DNA of 64,000 nucleotides from Dictyoglomus thermophilum H-6-12 (lineage in GTDB: Bacteria; Dictyoglomota; Dictyoglomia; Dictyoglomales; Dictyoglomaceae), in NCBI RefSeq assembly GCF_000020965.1, contig NC_011297.1, positions 310,001 through 374,000 on the forward strand, written 5' to 3'. A program made the translations under genes and the position numbers. Positions 42,736-51,428 of the stretch are shown piece by piece. Position 1 is the stretch's first letter, and the number at the start of each line of letters is the position of its first letter. Below the pieces are notes generated by a model, which worked only from the letters and a program-made list of their open reading frames with translations, was not told the DNA's origin and searched no databases.

Positions 42736-43748
42736 AAGTATTCTCTTACAGTAGCTATATTCTTTTCAATAAGGTCAGGGATAGGAAGGTTATAGGGGCA
42801 TCTTGTCATACAGGTCCCACATTTGGTGCAATTTTGCGCCTTCAAATAGGCATCATAGAACCAACCTCTTCTTATGGTTTCATCGGGAAGTCTTTTTAAG
42901 AATGATTCTGATCTTATCACAGTAGATATAGGTATACCTACAGGGCATGGTTGACAATAGTCGCATTTTCTACAAAAGGTTGAACCCATTTCTTCTATTG
43001 TCTTTTCAATCTCTTTCCATTCTTCATCGGTTAAGGGTGTAAGATTCATGGCTATTTCTACATCTTCTTCTAACTCTTTGATAGATTCTATACCTGGGTC
43101 AGGTACTAAGAATTCTTTTTGAAGGGCAAACTTCAATGCAAGTTTTGGGTTAGGTATTACTCCTCCTGCCATAGGTTTCATAGCAATGATTCCAATATCC
43201 TTTTCCAATGCCATGGGAAATATTTTTTCTTCTGGTTCTCTTTCAATAAAATTATAACTTACCTGGATTACATCAAATTTATCGGTGGCAATAAGATCGG
43301 CAAGAATATCATTGCTATGACTTGATACTGCTATAAAATCAATGAGTCCTTCCTCTTTTGCTTTTAAAAGTCCATAATAGGCGCCATCAGGTTCGAATAT
43401 TTTATTAAAGGCCTCTCTGTTGTTTACTCCATGGATATGGTAAATTTCTATCTTTTCTACTCCTAAATTCCTCAAGCTGGTTTTTACATCCTCATATATT
43501 CCATCTTTAGTTCTGTTTTGAGATTTAGAAGATAGGTATACCTTTTTATCAATTCCTTTTAGAGCTTTTCCAATTTTTATTTCGCTGTCGGTGTAGCCTC
43601 TGGCAGTGTCTATAAGATTGATTCCAAGCTCTATTGCTCTTCTTATAATCTTTATAGCTGTATCTTCATCTACCCTTTGGATGGGAATTCCTCCAAAGGC
43701 TATAGGAAATACTTCAAGATTTGTTCTTCCAAGTCTTCTCAGTTTCAT
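42726..43748 (-). CDS. Aldo/keto reductase with C-terminal ferredoxin-type Fe-S domain
   Basis: A 340-residue protein. Residues 1-255 form the AKR TIM barrel, with Asp-Tyr in LIDTARGYTDSE, the Lys in KVYLSSKS and the His in IYHIHG as the catalytic tetrad. The tail holds CRKCDYCQPCPVGIP near 260 and CTKCGTCMTRCPYNLP near 308, the pattern of two clusters of the 4Fe-4S type. Such fused reductases are common in anaerobes and probably link NAD(P)H and ferredoxin pools. Substrate unknown. Its stop lies in the same palindrome as that of the cyclase gene. Confidence 0.87.
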   Translation of the reverse strand: MKLRRLGRTNLEVFPIAFGGIPIQRVDEDTAIKIIRRAIELGINLIDTARGYTDSEIKIGKALKGIDKKVYLSSKSQNRTKDGIYEDVKTSLRNLGVEKIEIYHIHGVNNREAFNKIFEPDGAYYGLLKAKEEGLIDFIAVSSHSNDILADLIATDKFDVIQVSYNFIEREPEEKIFPMALEKDIGIIAMKPMAGGVIPNPKLALKFALQKEFLVPDPGIESIKELEEDVEIAMNLTPLTDEEWKEIEKTIEEMGSTFCRKCDYCQPCPVGIPISTVIRSESFLKRLPDETIRRGWFYDAYLKAQNCTKCGTCMTRCPYNLPIPDLIEKNIATVREYLGE

Positions 43749-43827
43749 TTATTTTCCCTCCAATTTAATTAGTTCATTTTGTTTATATTATAGATTTTGG
43801 AGTTAACTCTAAGTAAAGACAAATTTC

Positions 43828-43908
43828 TAAGCAAAATTTAAGGTTCTTCTAAATTTTGCTTAAGAATACTTATTTACAATTAAAACCAAACTCAAGGGAA
43901 ACCTTGAG
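43828..43908 (+). promoter_or_regulatory. Leader region with two hairpins upstream of a secreted protein
   Basis: A perfect 13-bp inverted repeat, TAAGCAAAATTTA (43828-43840) with TAAATTTTGCTTA (43850-43862), is followed by CTCAAGG-GAAA-CCTTGAG (43891-43908), a 7-bp stem with a GNRA-type tetraloop. The second stem lies 15 bp before the ribosome-binding site of the gene at 43936 and could affect its translation or mRNA stability. Confidence 0.4.
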
Positions 43909-43935
43909 AAAAAAATAAAAAGTGGAGGTGGTACC

Positions 43936-44379
43936 ATGAAGTTTAAAGGATTGGCAATTTTAAGTTTAGTGATCTTAGGTTTGTTCTCTTTATCCTATGC
44001 TTATGGCCCAAGATTTGGAGGTTATCTTGCTAATAATGTACAGCTAACAAAAATATCAGGCACAGTTACCAAAATAGCCAATAATCCTGCCTTGACTGTA
44101 ACAGTAAAAACCACATCTGGAGATAAGGAAGTAATCCTTGGACCTGCTTGGCTACAGATAAAGGAACTAAAGGTAGGAAGTAAGATAGAGATAGAGGGAT
44201 TTGAGTCTCCTGTAACCAAGAATTTTAAAGCGGTAAGAGTTGTGGTAGATGGGAAGGAAGTATTAAACTTGTCAAAGAATACAGCTTGGGGGAATCCAAA
44301 TTATGGCAATTTAAGAGGTAGAGGAAGAGGCCTTCAAAATTATCCAAATTGTCCATGCTGGAACTTACAAACCAATTAA
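43936..44379 (+). CDS. Small secreted protein with an OB-like domain and Gly/Asn-rich tail
   Basis: 147 residues: a signal peptide (hydrophobic 6-21, cut near SYAYG), then a beta-rich domain of about 75 residues with ISGTVTKI, VTVKTTSGDKEVILGP and LKVGSKIEIEGFE strands. This pattern is seen in DUF5666-like/OB-type periplasmic proteins. The tail NPNYGNLRGRGRGLQNYPNCPCW is Gly/Arg/Asn-rich and ends with CPCW, a possible metal or redox site. Not assigned to a known function. A strong ribosome-binding site (ggaggtgg) and a very strong terminator suggest high expression. Confidence 0.65.
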   Translation: MKFKGLAILSLVILGLFSLSYAYGPRFGGYLANNVQLTKISGTVTKIANNPALTVTVKTTSGDKEVILGPAWLQIKELKVGSKIEIEGFESPVTKNFKAVRVVVDGKEVLNLSKNTAWGNPNYGNLRGRGRGLQNYPNCPCWNLQTN

Positions 44380-44411
44380 ATTAGAGCCAAGTTATAAACT
44401 TACAAATTCTT

Positions 44412-44446
44412 AAGGGGAAGCCTTTAAAGGCTTCCCCTTTTTTTTA
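44412..44446 (+). terminator. Strong terminator after the small secreted protein
   Basis: A perfect 28-bp palindrome (AAGGGGAAGCCTTT with AAAGGCTTCCCCTT, 44412-44439) runs into eight T residues. Confidence 0.92.
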
Positions 44447-44507
44447 ATACTACTTTTTGTTATAATTTCTGAGAACTAATTTTTACAGAGAGGGGTGTTG
44501 TGTTTTC

Positions 44508-45707
44508 ATGAATAGTACTAATCTTTTAAAGAGAAGATGGTTTCTTATACCCTTAGGAATAATTATTTACATATGTCTTGGTACTGTTTATTCTTGGAGT
44601 GTATTTAGAAAACCTTTGGAGAATATTTTGCAGATTTCAGCTTTTCAGAGTGGTTTACCTTATATGCTATTTTTATTTTTCTTTGCTCTTTTTATGGCAC
44701 TCTCTGGAAAATATGTTAGCAAATATCCGAGGTTGATTATTTTTATAGGAGGTCTTATAGTTGGTTTGGGTTGGATTCTTTCAGGTTTTTTTAGGGATAT
44801 AAAAATTATTGCGATAACTTATGGAATTATTGCGGGAAGTGGAGTAGGAATAGTGTATGGAGTACCTATTACTGTAATTTCTAAGTGGTTCCCTGATAAA
44901 AGAGGGCTGGCTATGGGCCTTGTGATATCAGGGTTTGGACTGTCTCCCCTTATTACTGCCCCTCTTGCAAGGTATTTAATTGAGTTATATGGGCCCTTTG
45001 AGACCTTTAAGATATTAGGCTTAATATTTTTAATATTACTATCTCTTCTTAGTTTGGCGTTTAAACTTCCTCCTTTAGATTTCTCGGTTGGAGCTTTGAA
45101 AACTACGAAAAGGAAGATATTGGCAGAATTAAATACAAGGGAAATGTTAAAGAGCTCTAAATTTTATGGTCTTTGGCTATGTTACACCTTAGGTACTTTA
45201 ATAGGATTGATGATAATAGGAATAACAAGTCCTGTAGGGGAGGAGATAGTAGGGCTTGATCCTAAATTTACTGCAAGTTTGGTTTCATTTTTTGCAATTT
45301 TCAATGCTGTGGGAAGGCCTCTTTTTGGTTGGATTACCGATAGAATTTTTCCGAGAAAGGCAAGTATTGTCTCATATCTTTTAGCTATGCTGGCTTCTTT
45401 ACTTATGATTTCTACTGGTGGTAGTAATTTAGGGGTGTATATTATTTCTTTTTCTCTTTTCTGGTTGATTTTAGGATCTTGGCTTGCTATTGCACCTGCT
45501 TCTACCATAATTCTTTTTGGTGAGAGGAATTACGGCCAAAATTATGGTATAGTTTTCACTGCTTATGGAGTTGGAGCAATTTTAGGAGGTACCATATCGG
45601 GCATACTGAGAGATCTTTTAGGAAGTTATTTTTATGTATTCTATGTAATAATTGGTTTAAGCATTGTTGGTATTTTAATTACCTTGGCTTTATTAAAGGA
45701 GAATTAA
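44508..45707 (+). CDS. MFS transporter, oxalate/formate antiporter (OFA)-like
   Basis: A 399-residue, twelve-helix major facilitator. LGIIIYICLGTVYSWSVFRKPLE in helix 1, the GSGVGIVYGVPITVISKWFPDKRGLAMG stretch in helices 4-5 and the GRPLFGWITDR loop are typical of the OFA subfamily, which exchanges monocarboxylates or dicarboxylates. The Arg of helix 11 known from OxlT is not evident. The substrate is unknown; fermentation acids are plausible. Its stop overlaps the stop of the convergent HAD gene by 4 bp. Confidence 0.82.
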   Translation: MNSTNLLKRRWFLIPLGIIIYICLGTVYSWSVFRKPLENILQISAFQSGLPYMLFLFFFALFMALSGKYVSKYPRLIIFIGGLIVGLGWILSGFFRDIKIIAITYGIIAGSGVGIVYGVPITVISKWFPDKRGLAMGLVISGFGLSPLITAPLARYLIELYGPFETFKILGLIFLILLSLLSLAFKLPPLDFSVGALKTTKRKILAELNTREMLKSSKFYGLWLCYTLGTLIGLMIIGITSPVGEEIVGLDPKFTASLVSFFAIFNAVGRPLFGWITDRIFPRKASIVSYLLAMLASLLMISTGGSNLGVYIISFSLFWLILGSWLAIAPASTIILFGERNYGQNYGIVFTAYGVGAILGGTISGILRDLLGSYFYVFYVIIGLSIVGILITLALLKEN

Positions 45708-46357
45708 ATTATCTCTTTTAAATACTCTTTTACCTCTATTAAGGAGTTAAATACTTTATAGGCTCGGCTTAAAGTTTCGGGGCGGGGTGGCTTAAAGTCA
45801 AGAATAAGTAGAGGAGTCATCCCTGCCCTTGTAGCTGCAAGTACTCCATTGTCGGAGTCTTCAAGGACTATACATTCTTTGGGATCTACTTTTAACTTTT
45901 TGGCGGTAAGGAGGAATATATCAGGTTCTGGTTTACTTTTTTCTACCTCATCTCCGCATACAATTACATCAAATCTATTTAATATATTTGCTCTTTGAAG
46001 AAGGGGAATTGCCCTTTCTCTCTCTGTAGAGGTGGCAATGCCTCTCGGCATCTTCTTTTCATCAAGAAAGTCCAAAAGTTCAAAGAGTCCATCCTTTATA
46101 GGTATACCATTTTTCTCAATATATTCCTCTGTAAGCTCTATCTTTCTCTTATAAATTTTATCGAAGGGTATATCTCCCAGATATTTTTTAAATATTCTTT
46201 CGGTCTCTAAAATATTCACTCCTACAGTTTCATTATAAATCTCTTCAGTCATTATATAGCCAAATTCCTCACAGGCCTTTTTCCAGAGGATGTATCCAAG
46301 CCTTTCTGTGTCAAATATGACTCCATCCATATCAAAAATTACTGCCGAAACTTTCAT
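45704..46357 (-). CDS. HAD-family phosphatase, beta-phosphoglucomutase-like
   Basis: A 217-residue HAD hydrolase with the nucleophile motif FDMDGVIFDTE (residues 8-18), motif II Thr/Ser in GIATSTERE near 110, the Lys in KSKPEPDIFL near 143, and the acidic motif VLEDSDNGVLAA near 168. The cap between residues 20 and 85 is helical, as in sugar phosphatases and beta-phosphoglucomutases. It lies back to back with the GH1 beta-glucosidase gene, fitting work on sugar phosphates. Exact substrate unknown. Confidence 0.85.
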   Translation of the reverse strand: MKVSAVIFDMDGVIFDTERLGYILWKKACEEFGYIMTEEIYNETVGVNILETERIFKKYLGDIPFDKIYKRKIELTEEYIEKNGIPIKDGLFELLDFLDEKKMPRGIATSTERERAIPLLQRANILNRFDVIVCGDEVEKSKPEPDIFLLTAKKLKVDPKECIVLEDSDNGVLAATRAGMTPLLILDFKPPRPETLSRAYKVFNSLIEVKEYLKEII

Positions 46358-46502
46358 ACTCCCTTTTCTCCTAAATTTTTTATTTTATAGTAAAGCATAT
46401 TGATTTTTGTTTTTCAATTTAAGTTTTTTTAAAGCTTGTTTTACTGATAAAATTGTTAATGGTGAAAGTATTTTAGAAAATTAAAATTTTAATTTTAGAA
46501 GT

Positions 46503-47774
46503 ATGTGGGAGGTATATATGCTTAAATACAGGTTTCCTGAGGGGTTTTTGTGGGGGACTGCTACTGCTTCTCATCAAATTGAAGGTGATAATTTTTACAA
46601 CGATTGGTGGGAGTTTGAGCAGAAAGGTAAGGTTAAAAATGGGCAAATTTCAGGCAAGGCTTGTGATAGCTGGAATAGATACGAAGAAGATTTTGATCTT
46701 ATAGAAAAGCTTAATAATAATGCTTATAGGTTTTCCATAGAGTGGAGTAGAGTGGAACCAGAGGAAGGAAGGTTTGATCAATCGGCTATTGAAAGATATA
46801 GAGCTATGCTACTTTCTTTGAGGAGGAGAAATATAGAGCCTTTTGTTACCTTGCACCATTTTACCAATCCCTTGTGGATAGCCAAAAAAGGTGGATGGTT
46901 AAATTCAGAAATCATTGATTATTATTTACGTTATGTGGAGAGAATTGTGAGCGAGTTTAAGGATCTTGTGAATTACTGGATGACTATAAATGAGCCCAAT
47001 GCTTATGCCTTTATGGCATATCTTTATGGACAATTTCCGCCTCAAAAAAGGAGCCTTATGAAAATGCTTAGGGTTTTAAATAATATGGTAAAGGCTCATG
47101 CTAAAGCTTACCAGGTTATCCATAAAATATCCCCAAATTCTAAAGTGGGTATTGCATATAATGTAATTTATTTTGAGCCTAAAAATCCAAAGTCTTTCAT
47201 AGATAGAAAGCTTACTAACTTTGCAGATCGAATTTACAATAGGGTGTTTATTGAAACTTTGACTACAGGAAGATTTTCTTCTCCTTTTATTAAAGAAGAA
47301 ATTCCCTATGCAAAGGATACTTTAGATTATCTTGGAGTAAATTATTACACAAGGATTTTAATGGGGTTAAGAATGACACCCCCCTCGGGAGAGAAGTCAG
47401 ATTTTGGATGGGAGATTTATCCTGAAGGAATATATAAGGTAGTAAAAAGATTTTATAAACTCACAGGGAAGCCTATATATATTACGGAAAATGGTATATC
47501 CGATGCAAAGGACGAAAAAAGGCCTAAATATCTTATATCTCACCTTATTCAGCTACATAAGGCTATAGAGGATGGGGTAGATATAAAGGGGTATTTTCAC
47601 TGGTCATTGGTGGACAACTTTGAGTGGGCAGAAGGCTTTCTCCAGAGGTTTGGACTTTTTGAGACTGATTTTAATAACTTTGAAAGGAAATGGCGTAAAA
47701 GTGCGAGAATATATAGTGAAATTGCAAAGAACAATGGAATAACGGAAGAGATGGAGAAAGAGTTTCTTAAATAG
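46503..47774 (+). CDS. Beta-glucosidase/beta-galactosidase, glycoside hydrolase family 1
   Basis: A 423-residue retaining GH1 enzyme without signal peptide, hence cytoplasmic. The Met at 46518 (MLKYRFPEGFLWG) is the better start, behind gggaggtat. The opening FLWGTATASHQIEG, the acid/base TINEPNAYAF (Glu near 165), the nucleophile YITENGI (Glu near 327) and the NFEWAEGFLQRFG aglycone block are present. It would hydrolyse beta-glucosides such as laminaribiose or cellobiose, complementing the secreted laminarinase. It overlaps the convergent radical SAM gene by 8 bp. Confidence 0.92.
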   Translation: MWEVYMLKYRFPEGFLWGTATASHQIEGDNFYNDWWEFEQKGKVKNGQISGKACDSWNRYEEDFDLIEKLNNNAYRFSIEWSRVEPEEGRFDQSAIERYRAMLLSLRRRNIEPFVTLHHFTNPLWIAKKGGWLNSEIIDYYLRYVERIVSEFKDLVNYWMTINEPNAYAFMAYLYGQFPPQKRSLMKMLRVLNNMVKAHAKAYQVIHKISPNSKVGIAYNVIYFEPKNPKSFIDRKLTNFADRIYNRVFIETLTTGRFSSPFIKEEIPYAKDTLDYLGVNYYTRILMGLRMTPPSGEKSDFGWEIYPEGIYKVVKRFYKLTGKPIYITENGISDAKDEKRPKYLISHLIQLHKAIEDGVDIKGYFHWSLVDNFEWAEGFLQRFGLFETDFNNFERKWRKSARIYSEIAKNNGITEEMEKEFLK

Positions 47775-48777
47775 TAAAGATCTTATTTTCTGGGATGTAA
47801 TTTTTAATTTTGGAAATTATAAAGTTTAAAAGCTCTTCTTTTATAGGGGAAGGATAGGTATAGGCTTCTTTGTCCTCTATATAAGGGAAAAGGGTGATTT
47901 CATTTTCAAAGGTTTTTCTCATCTTTTTTAAATACTCCTTAGGTATTCGGAATACACCTACAGATATATCCTGAATTTGGGAAGAAGGTATTTTTCTGAA
48001 AACGTAGTCTATAAACCTTTCATAGATCTCTCTCCAATCTTCTACAAAAATTATGGGATCAAAGCTTAGTCTTACCCTCCATCCATCATGAATTGCCTTC
48101 TTTATTGTGTTTATCCTAATAGGAAGCCTTGGGGTTTGAGGCTCAAATCTTTCAATAATCTCTTGGGGTAGAAGAGTCCAAGCTAAGATCACATTGGGGG
48201 AAGGTTTTAGGCTTTTTAGTACCATGTAATTTACACTTTTTGTTCTAACTTCAAGGATTAAATCCTCTTTAGAATAGGTGAAGTTAACAAATTGGCTAAA
48301 AAATGGCGCAATTCCCTCCATGGCTAAGAGATCTGTTTCGTAGGATATAGAGAGATAAAGAGGGTGTTTTTTTAACATATTCTCTATTTCTTGAAAATAA
48401 TCTTCTATATTTACAAAGATAACTATATTAGCAGAGCTATACATTCCTTTTAAAAAACAGTAATCACAATTAAAGATGCAATTTATTATAAGGTTTGTGT
48501 AGTAGAAGTAATGATAGCCAAAATTTTGACAGAGAGGGGAGGCAGGGGAGAGGAAAGTATCTCTTCTTTTTGCAAGTATTAATTTTTTGCTTAGTTCTTG
48601 CAATTTATAGCTTTGTCTTGGTCTTGAAAATACCTCTTTATAATGGTTAATGGGTATGACCTTTGAATGGGTAAACTTTTTTAAAATCTCCTGGGTTATA
48701 TGGTGGGAGATTACTTCTTTTTCCACATATATATGGGAAAAGGGTTTAGAGAGCGAGAATTTTTTTGAGTTTTTCAA
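47767..48777 (-). CDS. Spore photoproduct lyase-like radical SAM protein
   Basis: A 336-residue radical SAM enzyme of the SPL/SplB type. The [4Fe-4S] triad is CIFNCDYCFL near residue 112. The flanking NFGYHYFYYTNLIINC and the ISYETDLLAMEG and IRINTIKKAIHDGWRVRLSFDPII stretches match the SPL barrel. SPL repairs spore thymine dimers, but the operon carries a nucleosidase and a metal transporter and the genome is not obviously sporulating, so another nucleic-acid or nucleoside substrate is possible. The gene's start lies within the end of the nucleosidase gene (32-bp overlap). Confidence 0.8.
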   Translation of the reverse strand: MKNSKKFSLSKPFSHIYVEKEVISHHITQEILKKFTHSKVIPINHYKEVFSRPRQSYKLQELSKKLILAKRRDTFLSPASPLCQNFGYHYFYYTNLIINCIFNCDYCFLKGMYSSANIVIFVNIEDYFQEIENMLKKHPLYLSISYETDLLAMEGIAPFFSQFVNFTYSKEDLILEVRTKSVNYMVLKSLKPSPNVILAWTLLPQEIIERFEPQTPRLPIRINTIKKAIHDGWRVRLSFDPIIFVEDWREIYERFIDYVFRKIPSSQIQDISVGVFRIPKEYLKKMRKTFENEITLFPYIEDKEAYTYPSPIKEELLNFIISKIKNYIPENKIFTI

Positions 48778-49582
48778 AATATTCCTTTCCTTCCTTTTTA
48801 GAATTTACCTTTATATTTATGAATTCTGCTATTTCCTCAGGCAATTCTTTATTTCTAACCAGGTATCCTTTCAAAATTCTTTTAAGTTCATTTTCCATGG
48901 ATTTTGTAAGATGTAGGTTTTCTTTTAGTTTTTGTAAGATTTCATTAAGCTTTTCATCTTCTTTCTGAATTTTTAAATATTTCTCGTTGAAGGCTAAAAG
49001 AGAATTCATAAAATCCTCTATATGAGGAATATTCTTTCTTAAAATATTGGCTATATCTTTGGGATCAATTTTATCATACTCTAAAAAATCGTATACTGTT
49101 TTTATACAATGGATATTATGAGGGGGCAGAAAGGAGGAAACAGCTTCAAAAAATCCAGCACCCTCCATATCTACTATATCTCCTTCTACATATTCTTGAT
49201 GTTCTTTTTTTACTGGGAAATCAAAGCTTTCTAATACTGCCTCTTTCATACTGTGGTTTATTAAGATATCAGGATAAAAAGCCTTTTTTGAGTTATGATT
49301 TATTATCTTATTGCATAATATTAAGTCACCTTTTGAAAACTGTGTTTTTATAGCTCCACAAATACCTATATTTAAAGCAATATCTTCACTTCTCCATCCA
49401 TATTTAGTTAATAGGTAAGTGGTAGCTATGGCAGAGTTTACAATACCAACTCCGCTTATGATCAAAAAAAGCTCGTCTTTATTGAAGACTTGAAATTTTG
49501 ATGGATTGTCTAATTTTTCAAGTTTAAAGTGGTCTATAAAGACCTTTCCTTCGGTGTAGGAGGCCGTCACAATATAGATCAT
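48746..49582 (-). CDS. Nucleoside phosphorylase/MTA-SAH nucleosidase-like protein with C-terminal helical extension
   Basis: 278 residues. The first about 190 form a PNP/UDP-family fold with SGVGIVNSA, LNIGICGAI and the purine-site motif VDMEGAGFFEAVS (Glu contacting ribose). A catalytic Asp comparable to MTAN Asp197 appears in KTVYDFLEYD. The remaining about 85 residues are a Lys/Glu-rich, probably coiled-coil tail not found in standard MTAN or futalosine hydrolase. It is translationally coupled to the NRAMP gene upstream (4-bp ATGA overlap) and to the SPL-like gene downstream. Exact substrate unknown. Confidence 0.78.
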   Translation of the reverse strand: MIYIVTASYTEGKVFIDHFKLEKLDNPSKFQVFNKDELFLIISGVGIVNSAIATTYLLTKYGWRSEDIALNIGICGAIKTQFSKGDLILCNKIINHNSKKAFYPDILINHSMKEAVLESFDFPVKKEHQEYVEGDIVDMEGAGFFEAVSSFLPPHNIHCIKTVYDFLEYDKIDPKDIANILRKNIPHIEDFMNSLLAFNEKYLKIQKEDEKLNEILQKLKENLHLTKSMENELKRILKGYLVRNKELPEEIAEFINIKVNSKKEGKEYFEKLKKILAL

Positions 49583-50835
49583 AAGAAGCTAAGAAAGAGG
49601 GTTATATTTAATATTGTTACAATTATTCCGATGATGAGAAGGATAATATTATCTAATCTTGAGTTTTTGAACTTTCCCATAACTTTTTCCCAGGAGGTAA
49701 GTCTGATCAAAGAGAATACAGTAAGAGGGAGTTGAATACTTAGCATTATTTGGCTCCAGATAAGGCCTTGGAAAGGATTGGATACAAAGAATATTACAAT
49801 TAGGGCTCCTAACAAGGTGATGGTTATACCTATGCGGGTGTGGTTATCTTTGATATCAAAAGGCTCATTGAACATTCCTGCCCAAGTAGTTCCTCCTGCC
49901 ATTCCTGCGGTAATGGATGAAGAGAATCCAGAAAAGATAAGGGCAATGGCAAAAACATAGGATGCAAGATGCCCAAGTATAGGTTTTAGGGTAACATATG
50001 CCTGGGGAAGCTCTGTAATGATGATACCATTTTTGTAAAATGTTTCAGCAGCGATAAGGATCATAGAGCTGTTTATTGCCCAACCCACAAGCATTGCCCC
50101 AATGGTGTCTAAATATTCATATTTTAACTGTTTCTTTATAGTATTTTCATCCTCTAAGTTCCATTGTCTACTTTGAATAATCTCTGAATGTAGAAAAAGG
50201 TTGTGGGGCATAACTACTGCTCCTAAAACACTCATAATTATGGGTATGGAGCTTTGCGGAAAAGAAGGAATTATCCATCCCTCTATGGCGCTTTTCCAAT
50301 TTATTTTTACTAAGGAAAGCTCAAAAAGAAAAGATAGACCAATTATGGACACAAATCCAATTATATATTTTTCAATTTTTCTGTAATTGTTGGAAATAAG
50401 CATTAATATTGCAACAAAAGTAGTAATCAATGCTCCTATATTTAGTGGAAGGTTGAAAAGCATGTTAAGTCCAATGGCAGCACCTAATATTTCTGCAAGG
50501 GCGGTAGAAATAGAGGCAAGCATAGCGGTTATAAGTACGAAATAGCGAGGAAATTTTGGAAAATATTTTGAGATGGCTTCAGAAAGGCAAAGTCCTGTGG
50601 CAATTCCAAGGTGAGCTGCATTGTGTTGTAGGAAAATTAGCATTATGGTAGAAAGAGTTACCATCCAAAGTAGTTTATAACCAAATTGCGAACCTGCTGC
50701 CATATTTGATGCCCAGTTACCAGGATCAATAAATCCAACAGTTACAAGAAATCCGGGGCCTATGTATTTTAATATCTCCAGAGCCCCTAATTTAGGTTTA
50801 TGTCCCTTAAAAAGTTTTTGTAAAAAGGTCTTCAT
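49579..50835 (-). CDS. mntH: NRAMP-family divalent metal transporter
   Basis: A 418-residue, eleven-helix NRAMP protein that imports Mn(II) or Fe(II) with protons. The metal-site DPGN in helix 1 (FIDPGNWASN near residue 36) and MPHN in helix 6 (VVMPHNLFLHS near 212) are intact; the Asp, Asn and Met metal ligands are all present. It is the first gene of a three-gene operon with a nucleosidase and an SPL-like radical SAM protein. The gene is placed on the minus strand, with no recognisable manganese riboswitch in front. Confidence 0.88.
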   Translation of the reverse strand: MKTFLQKLFKGHKPKLGALEILKYIGPGFLVTVGFIDPGNWASNMAAGSQFGYKLLWMVTLSTIMLIFLQHNAAHLGIATGLCLSEAISKYFPKFPRYFVLITAMLASISTALAEILGAAIGLNMLFNLPLNIGALITTFVAILMLISNNYRKIEKYIIGFVSIIGLSFLFELSLVKINWKSAIEGWIIPSFPQSSIPIIMSVLGAVVMPHNLFLHSEIIQSRQWNLEDENTIKKQLKYEYLDTIGAMLVGWAINSSMILIAAETFYKNGIIITELPQAYVTLKPILGHLASYVFAIALIFSGFSSSITAGMAGGTTWAGMFNEPFDIKDNHTRIGITITLLGALIVIFFVSNPFQGLIWSQIMLSIQLPLTVFSLIRLTSWEKVMGKFKNSRLDNIILLIIGIIVTILNITLFLSFL

Positions 50836-50887
50836 GATTATAAATTTAATATATAACTGGTAATTTTTTCAACTATTTTAATTAAAC

Positions 50888-50930
50888 TAAATCTACCAGC
50901 TGAGTTGTTAGTCCCCAGCTGGTAGATTTA
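50888..50930. terminator. Long hairpin downstream of the YvrJ gene
   Basis: Perfect 15-bp arms TAAATCTACCAGCTG (50888-50902) and CAGCTGGTAGATTTA (50916-50930) enclose a 13-nt loop. It lies 4 bp past the stop of the YvrJ gene on the minus strand. No long T-run follows. Confidence 0.65.
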
Positions 50931-50934
50931 ACGT

Positions 50935-51093
50935 TTATGTAGATGCTTTTCCTGAGAGATTAAGTATTGCTTGAGACAGTTCATTTATGGCCTTAGTAAG
51001 ATTTTCAAGTCTTGTTTCTATTCTTATAAGAAGGATTAAAGAAACCACAATAGGAAATCCTAAATTACTTATGAGTTGAGCGATCTCATTCAT
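50935..51093 (-). CDS. YvrJ family small membrane protein (holin-like)
   Basis: A 52-residue protein starting with MNEIAQLISNLGFPIVVSLILLIRIETRLENLTKAINELSQ: one hydrophobic helix (residues 8-23) followed by an amphipathic helix. This is the layout of the YvrJ family and of BhlA/UviB-type small holins. The start codon has ggaggtg at the right distance. It is directly downstream of an M15 peptidase gene in a five-gene minus-strand cassette with DUF1659 and DUF2922 genes. Membrane permeabilisation is a hypothesis. Confidence 0.82.
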   Translation of the reverse strand: MNEIAQLISNLGFPIVVSLILLIRIETRLENLTKAINELSQAILNLSGKAST

Positions 51094-51095
51094 TT

Positions 51096-51428
51096 TTACA
51101 CCTCCATATGGATATATTTTTTTAATTTATCAATCTTCACATAGGAAAAACCAAGCTTTTGGACTATCTCATAAGCCTTTTCAAGTTCAGGACTGGTTAT
51201 ATCGCAAGCCATTCCCTTCATATGCTTTGAGTTTGGCACTCCTCCAACCTCTGTATTGTGCTTTTCGCATCTATATCCACTGGTAATTTTTATTTTTACT
51301 CCGCTTAAAATTAGTCTCTCTAACTTCTCTAAAAGGTCAGGATGAAGCATTACCCTTTTACAGCATGGACATTCAAAATCCTTCAAGTAAAAATTTTTAG
51401 ATATCTTAATCTCATTTACCTTAGGCAT
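51096..51428 (-). CDS. M15-family zinc peptidase (D-Ala-D-Ala carboxypeptidase/endolysin type)
   Basis: 110 residues. The zinc-site pattern is HMKGMACDI (His and Asp ligands, His at about residue 80), then the catalytic Glu and the last His in YIHMEV at the C-terminus. The core KITSGYRCEKHNTEVGGVPNSKHMKG is typical of M15A peptidases such as phage L-alanyl-D-glutamate endopeptidases. An N-terminal CPCC motif (residues 20-23) is unusual. It has no signal peptide, so it would need a holin or lysis to reach the wall. It overlaps the upstream small gene by 8 bp. Confidence 0.85.
   Translation of the reverse strand: MPKVNEIKISKNFYLKDFECPCCKRVMLHPDLLEKLERLILSGVKIKITSGYRCEKHNTEVGGVPNSKHMKGMACDITSPELEKAYEIVQKLGFSYVKIDKLKKYIHMEV

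Noticed and set aside
47767-48777. Evidence for a sporulating host from the SPL-like gene
   Set aside because: SPL-like radical SAM proteins occur without sporulation, and no other spore gene is in the window.
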